64,000 nucleotides of DNA, taken from contig AP021856.1 of the NCBI GenBank assembly GCA_017347445.1, forward strand, positions 310,001 to 374,000, read 5' to 3'. Every line of letters begins with the position of its first letter. Within the stretch, counting starts at the first letter, position 1. The translations under genes and the position numbers were made by a program. The notes below the pieces were generated by a model. That model had not been told where the DNA came from, did no database searches, and was given only the letters and a program-made list of their open reading frames with translations. This DNA is from Candidatus Brocadia pituitae (GTDB lineage Bacteria > Planctomycetota > Brocadiia > Brocadiales > Brocadiaceae). Of the stretch, positions 16,356 through 23,307 are shown piece after piece.

Positions 16356-17996
16356 AGACTTTTGCAAAATAGCTTTTGTTGGTGAGGGATGAATGAGTGC
16401 AGGCCGGTTGAGCAGGGAATTGTCTGGCCAGGAATGGATTTGGTGGGTTGTTGGGGAGGGAAAAGTCAAAAAGAACTGGGACTAAGGAAAATGTGGGCGT
16501 ACCGATTCTGTGGCAGTGCTTTGAAAGGTGAGTTTTACGATACTTTAAGCGCTTTGCTTGAGAAGAGGCCGTTGTGAGAATGTTCTAAAACACCTGATTT
16601 TGTCAGGTTGTTTGAGAAGGAGAGCCGCAGCCGAGGCAACAAGGCTCATCGATAAATGGGCAATAGCCATCTGGTTTTGAACAATCTGTAGTTTGTAATG
16701 GGTGGTTTGTTCAGCCTCCCGGTCACCAAGACGGCTGAAATACTGTTCAACCGCAATGCGGAGCTTATGAGTTTCTTTGAAAAAGTCTGTGTCTCGTGGT
16801 ACCTGAGAGCGTGCATCATGGGTAATGTCGAGATATTGTGTGCAGCCGTAGGCCTTGCCTTGAGTCAAGCGGGGATGTTGAATGGGACAACCCTTGGGGT
16901 AGTTCGCAGCGACCTTGCTGTCGGCCTTGAGCGGGCATCGGAATTTGAGGCGGGTTCGTGGCCCTTCAGTCCATGAACCAGAGGATTTCATCTCCAGCCC
17001 GGCATCGCACAAAGGGCATCCATGATGCCCAAGGGTTTTGTCTGGTTGCCGGTTCCTGGGATTCAGGGGTATGAAGGCCTGGCTTTTCATGGTATTGACG
17101 ATGAGGTTATAGAGCTCCCGGACATCATAGGCGGCATCAGCGATAAAGAGGGCTCCTTTTTTGAATTTGAAAAGCCGTTTGAGTTTTTTGATAAGCTGCA
17201 CAGCAACCTGGGCGTCGGTGGAGTTGTTTGGCAGGGTTTTCGTGACGAGCGGGACGCCTTCTTTCGACACAATGACATGAGTACGGTAGCCCCAAAAGAA
17301 GATAAAGTTGTCTTTTTTCCCCTGAACTTCCTGATAGGAATAGTAACCGAGCGTGGCTTGATGATTTCGTTTTGGGCGTTTTTCCTTGTTATGAGTGTTG
17401 CGTTTGGGATTCTTGAAGTTGTTTTCTCTGGTGGCGGCCATGATGGGTTTTGAGTCTATCAGAAAGGTGTCAAGAGATACGACGCCTGCGGCAATGAGTT
17501 GGCGGTTGACTTCGGTGTGGATGTCCTCAAAGAGCGAGGTGGGTATCTCTTTAATGAATCGGTAAAACTGGCTTTCGTCAGGAAGTGCACCCATTTCGAA
17601 ACCGCACCGATGAGTAAGTATCGGGTGAGAATCAAGAAATTCAATAAGCCGGGGAACGGATTTAATCTGTTCGATGTGTTTAATGATGAAAGCCTTGAGC
17701 ATAGCATGTCGTGAATAGCCAGTACGCCCAACGCCATAGTTTTTATCGGGAAACTTTGAAAGAGAAAGAGACTGAAAGATCAGGTGATACTTACGGTAGA
17801 AGGCTGACATTTCAACGACGGCTTGCAGATTATAAAAAAGAGACAACTGGAATTTTTGCATAGAATTTTCCCCCAATAATTGCTTTAAGTCATTTATTTA
17901 CAAGAAGTTATATTATAGCAAGGCTGGAGGAAAAGACAAGAGAAAAATAAATATAAATTGCCTGTTAGTAAGAGGTTATGAATTTTGCAGAAGTCT
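16356..17996 (-). mobile_element. Complete insertion sequence, 1641 bp
   Basis: Terminal inverted repeats AGACTTTTGCAAAAT (16356-16370) and its near-perfect mirror ATTTTGCAGAAGTCT (17982-17996) bound one transposase gene. Both ends are flanked by the 12-bp duplication TTACTCATAAAA. Intact ends, exact target duplication and an open transposase frame indicate a recent insertion. The transposase resembles the IS1182-like group of DDE enzymes. Confidence 0.88.
16545..17861 (-). CDS. DDE transposase (IS1182/IS5-like)
   Basis: 438 residues from the ATG at 17861, which has a GGGGGA ribosome-binding site; a TTG 15 nt upstream is less likely. The N-terminal third is the DUF772-type domain (KAFIIKHIEQIKSVPRLIEFL). 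The catalytic core shows VVSLDTFLIDSKP (first Asp), LFIADAAYDV (second Asp) and KLRIAVEQYFSRLGDRE (Glu). Between them is a Cys-rich stretch, GCPLCDAG and later CPLKAD, a likely zinc site. The frame is intact and fills the IS at 16356-17996, so the enzyme is probably active. Confidence 0.9.
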   Translation of the reverse strand: MQKFQLSLFYNLQAVVEMSAFYRKYHLIFQSLSLSKFPDKNYGVGRTGYSRHAMLKAFIIKHIEQIKSVPRLIEFLDSHPILTHRCGFEMGALPDESQFYRFIKEIPTSLFEDIHTEVNRQLIAAGVVSLDTFLIDSKPIMAATRENNFKNPKRNTHNKEKRPKRNHQATLGYYSYQEVQGKKDNFIFFWGYRTHVIVSKEGVPLVTKTLPNNSTDAQVAVQLIKKLKRLFKFKKGALFIADAAYDVRELYNLIVNTMKSQAFIPLNPRNRQPDKTLGHHGCPLCDAGLEMKSSGSWTEGPRTRLKFRCPLKADSKVAANYPKGCPIQHPRLTQGKAYGCTQYLDITHDARSQVPRDTDFFKETHKLRIAVEQYFSRLGDREAEQTTHYKLQIVQNQMAIAHLSMSLVASAAALLLKQPDKIRCFRTFSQRPLLKQSA

Positions 17997-18008
17997 TTAC
18001 TCATAAAA
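17997..18008. repeat. Right target-site duplication of the IS
   Basis: TTACTCATAAAA, identical to 16344-16355. Together they mark the insertion point immediately downstream of the riboswitch terminator. Confidence 0.85.
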
Positions 18009-18010
18009 AC

Positions 18011-18061
18011 AAAAAAGCCTTACTGCAAAAATGTTTATTGAAACATCTTCGGCAGTAAGGC
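18011..18061 (-). terminator. Riboswitch-linked intrinsic terminator
   Basis: On the minus strand a perfect 10-bp stem, GCCTTACTGC/GCAGTAAGGC, with a further inner stem ATGTTT/AAACAT, is followed by TTTTTTG. The 5' arm overlaps the last strand of the c-di-GMP aptamer, so aptamer folding and terminator folding exclude each other. This predicts that c-di-GMP binding allows transcription (an ON switch). Confidence 0.82.
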
Positions 18062-18175
18062 TGTCTTTTTCAAAGCCGTTTGAACAGCTTAAGCCGTTTA
18101 AACTGTTTAAACGGCTCGTAAGACCCTGTTACTTTGCGTCCCCTGATCACTCAGGGTTTGCCCTTATCGTGATGG
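18044..18175 (-). ncRNA. c-di-GMP-I (GEMM) riboswitch
   Basis: The minus strand carries the conserved aptamer core: GGGCAAACC (18163-18155), hairpin CCCTGA-GTGA-TCAGGG with a GNRA loop (18156-18141), then GGGACGCAAAG (18142-18132). The next helix pairs GTAA..GG.GTCTT with AAGAC..CC.TTAC and has an extended arm built on GCCGTTTAAAC repeats; the 3' strand ends TGCCGAAGATG, able to pair with GGCA and the outer CATC. These blocks and their order match the c-di-GMP-I class. The aptamer overlaps an intrinsic terminator (18011-18061). An IS has been inserted directly downstream, so the present cis-target is the transposase; the original target was the operon starting at 16326. Confidence 0.87.
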
Positions 18176-18235
18176 TACAATAATTTTATAGTATTACTGT
18201 GTAAGAACTTCTTTTCGTATAGACATTTTTTAACA

Positions 18236-18303
18236 ACCCCCCTTGATCCCCCCTTTGTTAATGAGGACTTAGGGGGTTGTGTCCCTTTAGTAAGGGGGGA
18301 TTT
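18236..18303. repeat. Dispersed C/G-rich palindrome
   Basis: Runs of CCCCCC and GGGGG are arranged as two interleaved inverted repeats: ACAACCCCC with GGGGGTTGT, and ATCCCCCCTTT with AAGGGGGAT. It is related to the AATCCCCCTTAGT palindrome at 14923-14966. No coding role. Confidence 0.6.
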
Positions 18304-18310
18304 TTGAGTA

Positions 18311-18577
18311 TTATTCACCGCCCTCATCTTCCTCAGTTATTGACCCGAATACCTTTTCATACCGTTTGATCGAGTCCTGCAGTGTCTTCAACAGGACATT
18401 TGCATAAAAGGGACTGCTGACAATCCTCGTATGGAATAATTCCCTCTTACCCTCAACATACGACTGACCAAAGTCGATCACAAATTCAAAAGCATTTTGC
18501 CCGACCTTGAAGGAATTTGCATATCGCCCTTCTAATTCCGCGCCTCCCTGTAAACCTTTGTCTCTATCACAGCCCAT
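18311..18577 (-). CDS. DUF3467-family protein
   Basis: 88 residues from the ATG at 18577. The body, LEGRYANSFKVGQNAFEF, then DFGQ, HTRIVSSPFYANVLL and SIKRYEKVFGSI, matches the DUF3467 family of short proteins. Family function is unknown; members look like small cytosolic proteins. A longer frame to 18817 exists, but its extra 80 residues run through dispersed palindromes (18611-18636, 18708-18782), so the short start is preferred. The ribosome-binding site is weak. It ends in an acidic EEDEGGE tail. Confidence 0.72.
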   Translation of the reverse strand: MGCDRDKGLQGGAELEGRYANSFKVGQNAFEFVIDFGQSYVEGKRELFHTRIVSSPFYANVLLKTLQDSIKRYEKVFGSITEEDEGGE

Positions 18578-18610
18578 GAACCATTCTTTTCTGTTAAGAC
18601 GTTTACCTAA

Positions 18611-18636
18611 GCACGGACAAACAAGTTTGTCCGTGC
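18611..18636. repeat. Short perfect palindrome (family GCACGGACAAAC)
   Basis: GCACGGACAAAC and GTTTGTCCGTGC are separated by two bases. Similar hairpins are at 26033-26058 and 31036-31062, so this is a dispersed family; here it lies just upstream of the DUF3467 gene. Confidence 0.65.
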
Positions 18637-18707
18637 CACCCTTCGTATTGAAAGTCTGACCGTTAATTAGATCAGATTTTAAAAGGCAAAACCCAGTGGC
18701 TTTTTTA

Positions 18708-18782
18708 CCCACCCCTGAATCCCCTTCCAAGAGGGGGCTTTTATGCTCCCTTCTCGAGAGAGGGTTGGAGGGTGTGTTCCTT
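18708..18782 (-). repeat. Dispersed CCCCT/AGGGG palindrome, reverse copy
   Basis: It begins ACCCACCCCTGAATCCCC, has AAGAGGGGGCTTTT in the middle and ends GGAGGGTGTGTT. The copies at 32891-32959 and 33979-34049 are in the opposite orientation. Confidence 0.6.
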
Positions 18783-19253
18783 CCCCTCTTGAGATTTCGT
18801 CGTGAACGCACAATCAAACAAAGGACAAAGGGTTGTGTTTATTCATTGGTCATCCACCCCACTGCCCCCGCTAGCGGGGGACAGATGGTTGTCCCACTTG
18901 TTGAGGAGAATAGCAGAAGGAGATGACAGCTTTGAATTCCCTCGTTATCTTGGATATAAGCAATGTCGGTACCAAATCAGGCTTGAAATACATTTTACCT
19001 CAAAACCCCTTGTGTTTACTGGGTTTCCGATGGCTTTGAATTTTTCCCTCTATCTGGAGAAAACTGAAAAGTGTAACAGCTTGTGTAACATCCTCTAGTT
19101 GAAAAACCGGCTTATAAAAGGCCAAAAAAAATGAGGGAATGCCGTTAAGATTCGTAAAAATAAGTGTTTAGGTGACGAAAGACAGACGATTTATACAACA
19201 ATGCGAAGTGTAACAAAAAGTGTAACATTTAGTGTAACAGTGTAACATCGATT
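18783..19253. other. Gene-free stretch with GTGTAACA direct repeats at its right end
   Basis: No supported gene. It holds an inverted repeat GCCCCCGCTAGCGGGGG near 18865 and six GTGTAACA octamers between 19071 and 19247 (annotated separately). Confidence 0.55.
19071..19247 (+). repeat. Six GTGTAACA direct repeats with 12-bp period
   Basis: Exact octamers GTGTAACA start at 19071, 19083, 19208, 19220, 19232 and 19240. Spacings are 12, 125, 12, 12 and 8 bp. The regular 12-bp phase in two clusters resembles protein-binding iterons or an activator site array. They end 7 bp before the stop of the decayed sigma-54 activator. Confidence 0.6.
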
Positions 19254-20037
19254 TTATGGGTACACGACCGCATTCCTTTTCACCTGAATGATTTGATATC
19301 TCTCCATCTTCCGGTAGAGGGTCATCCTGGACCAGTTAAGCTTTCTGGCCGCCTCTGCCTTGTTCCACCTGGTAGATAAGAGAACGGCAAGTAAACGATC
19401 CTCTCATCCTCAGAATGCATTCTCGCATCGCTGAGCTGACTGCGGAATCTTTCTGGCAGGTCTTGAAGTGTTATCCATGGGGAGTGAGTACTGACCATAA
19501 CCGCCTCTAAGAGGTTCTTCAGTTCCCAGGCCAATCATAGGCATGGAAGAACTCCAGCGTATCCTTGGAAAACCCTTTGACCGCACGTCTGAAACGCCTG
19601 TTTAATTCATGCATGTAATGGTCCAGCAGCACCGGGATATCCTCTCTCCGTTGTTTCAGCGGTGGCAGATGAATGCTGACCACGGTGAGCCGATAATAGA
19701 GATCCTTTCTGAAGCTGCCTTCAGAAACCATCTCCTCCAGATTTTTATTGGTTGCCACAACAATCCTGATGTCTCAATAGATATTCCCCTTCCCGCCTAA
19801 CCGTTGTATCTCCTTGCTTTCAATAACCCTCAGAATCTTCGCCTGGTGGTAAAGGCTTATGTCTCCAATCTCATCGAGGAAGACGGTGCCACCCTCCGAC
19901 TGTTTCAGCTTGCCCTCCTTCTGGGTATCTGCCCCGGTAAATGCCCCTCACTCATACCCAAAGAGTTCACTTTCCATGAGGTTCTCAGGAATGGCAGTGC
20001 AGTTAACCAGACTTTCGCAATTCGCACCCAAAAATGG
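19254..20037 (-). pseudogene. Decayed sigma-54-dependent transcriptional activator (NtrC type)
   Basis: In pieces on the minus strand: NCTAIPENLMESELFGYE-stop-GAFTGAD (GAFTGA loop that contacts sigma-54), GGTVFLDEIGDISL (Walker B region), a TGA before DIRIVVATNKNLEEMV, RKDLYYRLTVVSIHLPPL, then FFHAYDWPGN, a frameshift, and LKNLLEAV. The end, AEAARKLNWSRMTLYRKM, is a Fis-type helix-turn-helix. Two TGA codons replace likely CGA arginines, and at least one frameshift is present. The N-terminal sensor domain and Walker A region are missing. It is a clear pseudogene, probably truncated when the neighbouring transposase arrived. Confidence 0.87.
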
Positions 20038-20156
20038 TTATTTCTGGGCAGGTATAGCCTGGAGACCATTGATATTACAGGAGTGAATTTTCAAAACGCC
20101 TTGTAGTGCCGACCTGGCCTATTGACGCATGCAGGGGAAACTGCGAAAATGCTTGC

Positions 20157-21343
20157 ATGTTTCTCCGGGAAAAATCACGGACGAAGGAGGGCAAGACCCA
20201 CCGGTATTGGAGCGTAGGAGAGAACCGCCGGATCAGCGGAGGGAGAGTGGTTTAGCGACAAGTGCTCTGCCAGGGAGAACTCAATGACAACCAACGAGCG
20301 GGGTGGGTTCGGGCGATAGATGCGGTCTGTGGTGAAAAGCCCACGGCGGATTCTGTGAGTAAAAACCGTTTTGGGTGCAGTCGTGACAAGCGTTCGGATT
20401 GTGTGCAGGTGGTAGTGGCGTTGGTATTGACGCCGGAAGGGTTTCCTGTCGCCTACGAAGTATATCCTGGAAATACCAGGGACACGGCAACACTGGGGGA
20501 ATTTTTAGATCGGATAGAAAAGCGGTATGGGAAATTTCGGCGCACGTGGCTCATGGATCGCGGTATTCCAACCGAGGAATCGCTGGACAAGATGCGTGAG
20601 TGGGGGATTGATTATTTGGTAGGAACCCCGAAGGGGCATTTGAACCGTGGGGAAAGACCGTTGCTTGAGCAGGCGCGGGAAAGCGTCCGTGTGAAAATTC
20701 TTCAGCAAGAGTCGGAGCTTTACGTTTACGTGGAAAGCCAGGACCGGGTAGCCAAGGAATGTTCCATGCGTCACCGCAGGCTCAAGCGTCTGTGGACAAG
20801 TCTGCGCGAACTTCGCAAGCGAAAGAGCATCACTCGTGATGATCTCCTGATGCATATCGGGGCGTTAAAGAAGGAAGCGGGGAGGGCTTCAGACTGGTCA
20901 CTATCTCTATTCCTGAACCACAGGAACCGGTCAATGAGAATACGTTCCATGTCAGTCTGGATCGTGAACGCCTGCGGCGAATATACCGGCATGAGGGGCG
21001 CTACCTGCTTCGTTCCAACATGCAGGCGGCCGCGCCAGAAACCGTCTGGGAGAATTATCTGCTGTTGACGCGGATTGAACAGGCATTCAAGGATTTAAAG
21101 CGATCGCTTTCCATCCGCCCCATATGGCACCAATTGGAAAGGAGGATTGAAGCTCATATTTTTGTTTCCTTTTTGGCATTTTGTCTTCACACGACGCTAC
21201 GAAACCTTGCGCGTGGACGAGCCTCAGGGCTGACGTCTGAAGCAATTTTGGAAAAACTATCGAGTATTCAAATGATTGATGTTCATTTACCGACAGTGGT
21301 TGGTAAATGGACATTAGCCTTTCTCTTGCTGAAGAATTTTCAC
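20157..21343 (+). pseudogene. Decayed IS4/IS1634-like transposase
   Basis: From ATG 20157 the frame reads MFLREKSRTKEGKTHRYWSV, then hits a TAG near 20250. It continues as GELNDNQRAGW, LTPEGFPVAYEVYPGNTRD, RTWLMDRGIPTEESL and YLVGTPKGH, all typical of IS1634/IS4-type DDE enzymes. A frameshift near 20900-21030 separates the last part, LLLTRIEQAFKDLKRSLSIRPIWHQ, which carries the catalytic Glu helix. The element is therefore inactive. No clear terminal repeats were found. Debris without genes follows to 21545. Confidence 0.85.
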
Positions 21344-21545
21344 GCGGATGCTCTCCCGGCAATACCTGTCCAAAAACATGCGTTTTCGAATGTGAATTGT
21401 GAATGTCGGGTTAATCCCCCCCCTCACAAACATCTCTTTTCTATCATGAACCTCTGCCATGAATTTATCCAGAATCATCAGACATATATCTTCTTTGAAA
21501 AAAGATCCGCGCCTATTCGTGTAAATGCGTGGCCAAACAATTGTC

Positions 21546-22574
21546 TTAAACAGTTAAAACAACCTTCCCGCATTTCCCGTCTTTCATAAGTTTCATGCCC
21601 TTTTCATAGTCCTTCAGAGGAAACTGGTGGGTAATAATAGGGCTTGGGTCAACGAGTCCGGATGACAAGAAACGCGAGGTCTTATACCAGGTGGAAAATA
21701 TCTTTCGTCCTGTTATTCCATAAATACGGACCTTTTTGAAAATGACTTCCTTGTTCAGGTCGATGTTCACACGTCTTTCATAAATACCTAAAATGGAAAT
21801 CCTTCCTGCCGGGGTAATTGCTTTTAAACCCTGGTTCAGCGCCTGATTATTGCCGGAAAATTCCAGAACAACGTCCACTCCATTATTTTGTGTCACATCG
21901 AGGGCAATCTGGACAATATCCTGCCTTCTGGGATTAACGGTTATGTGCGCCCCCATTTTTTTGCTGATAGACAGCCGGTAGTTATTGGGATCTGAAACAA
22001 TGATCAATGAGGCGCCGCAGGCCCTGGCAATACCGGTAGCAAAGAGTCCAATCGGCCCTGCGCCAAGAATCAATACCGTTTTTGCAGAAACATCTTCAGA
22101 CAAGACGGTATCAACGGCGTTACCAAAGGGTTCCTGGATGGTTGCCCATTCATCAGGAATATTTTCTTCATTTTTCCACACAACGTGTTCGGGGAGGACG
22201 AGGTATTCGCCAAATGTGCCGTCGTGGTCAATCCCCAACAATTTAAAATTTCTACAGACTTCGGAATAGCCGTTCTTACACTGATAACAATATCTACAGG
22301 TCAAATGGCTTTCGGCGGAGACCCGGTTACCTACTCCTGCCAGCGTTACTTCTTCTCCAATTTTTACAACCGTTCCGACGAATTCATGCCCAATAATACG
22401 CGGCGGTGTAAAGCGGTGCTGTGCCCAGCGCGTCCAGTCGTAGATATGCACATCCGTGCCGCAGATCGAGGCAGCCCTTACCTTAATAAGCACGTCTCTT
22501 AGCCCCATCTTTGGGGTGGGCACATTAACATACTCCATGCCCTTAGCATGTTTTGTTTTAACAACAGCCTTCAT
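21546..22574 (-). CDS. tdh: L-threonine 3-dehydrogenase (zinc alcohol dehydrogenase family)
   Basis: 342 residues from the ATG at 22574 (the family is 341-343 long); an upstream in-frame ATG would add an unrelated hydrophobic tail. It oxidises L-threonine at C3 with NAD+, giving 2-amino-3-ketobutyrate. Features: SICGTDVHIYDW (catalytic Zn Cys), GHEFVGTV (Zn His-Glu), CRYCYQCKNGYSEVC (four-Cys structural zinc), and LGAGPIGLFATGIARACGA (Rossmann NAD site). No kbl-like 2-amino-3-ketobutyrate ligase gene is adjacent. The gene stands between decayed transposases but is itself intact. Another medium-chain polyol dehydrogenase is a less likely alternative. Confidence 0.88.
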   Translation of the reverse strand: MKAVVKTKHAKGMEYVNVPTPKMGLRDVLIKVRAASICGTDVHIYDWTRWAQHRFTPPRIIGHEFVGTVVKIGEEVTLAGVGNRVSAESHLTCRYCYQCKNGYSEVCRNFKLLGIDHDGTFGEYLVLPEHVVWKNEENIPDEWATIQEPFGNAVDTVLSEDVSAKTVLILGAGPIGLFATGIARACGASLIIVSDPNNYRLSISKKMGAHITVNPRRQDIVQIALDVTQNNGVDVVLEFSGNNQALNQGLKAITPAGRISILGIYERRVNIDLNKEVIFKKVRIYGITGRKIFSTWYKTSRFLSSGLVDPSPIITHQFPLKDYEKGMKLMKDGKCGKVVLTV

Positions 22575-22710
22575 CTGTGAAAATCTCTTTCTGTCTGAGT
22601 TTGAGAGCTGGGAGCGTAGAAAAAGAGAGACTTGACTAAAGAAAAAGCCCTCCAATTATGGTAAAAATAATTTTAGCAAAAAACGAAACCATAAGAAAAA
22701 GAAGGGCGAT

Positions 22711-23175
22711 ATGGGTGCTACCCCATGCACAGATAGTATCACAATTGCATTTGGATGTCAATTTCGAGTGGATAGAAGGGAGGGCAGTTTAGCAACGATT
22801 CTCATAGCATTTGATAAATTAATGCCAGAGATATTGAGAGATTTTATTCAGCACGTAGCTCTCGGTTTTGGCGAGAGAGCAATGGGGCAAAGCCGGAAGC
22901 CCTTCTTCTGTGACAGATGTGGTAATGATAAGGAGTTTATCTGGAAGACGAGACGTGGAAAAGAGACGAGGATTCTGACGGTATTTCAATGGGTGAGATT
23001 GCAGCAATTACCGGTATAGTGTAAAGGATGCGGGCATAAGTTCAACAGAACCCGCAAACTTCTGGGAATAGAGCCGATGAAGCGAATACCGGCAGAGACA
23101 TGCCTGAAGCTTGGGCTGGTAGGATCGTTGACAACGTATCGTGTAGCAAAGAAGATTGTCGGAATATGTCAATAG
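22711..23175 (+). pseudogene. Transposase remnant with zinc-finger motif
   Basis: A 102-codon frame ends at an in-frame TAG (23017-23019) but continues as CKGCGHKFNRTRKLLG and then a stop at 23175. With the TAG ignored, the protein has FFCDRCGNDKEFIWKT and CKGCGHKFN, a paired Cys zinc ribbon typical of the N-terminus of some transposases. The catalytic domain is absent. I cannot assign the IS family. Confidence 0.6.
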
Positions 23176-23307
23176 AAAATTGCATTACTATTTTTCATAG
23201 TTTTTCTCCTTTACGCCCTCCACTAAACTCTATGGGGTAAAGTGTCCAACTATTATTGACACAGAGGGTCGTAGGTTCCATAACAATCCTTCATATGCTT
23301 TTTTTCT

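Noticed and set aside
15677-17453. Long plus-strand frames opposite the 360-aa gene and the transposase
   Set aside because: They are antisense shadows; the minus-strand frames carry the transposase motifs and the good ribosome-binding sites.
18802-19098. 98-codon plus-strand frame near the palindromes
   Set aside because: It runs through the GC palindrome and the octamer region, with no protein signature.
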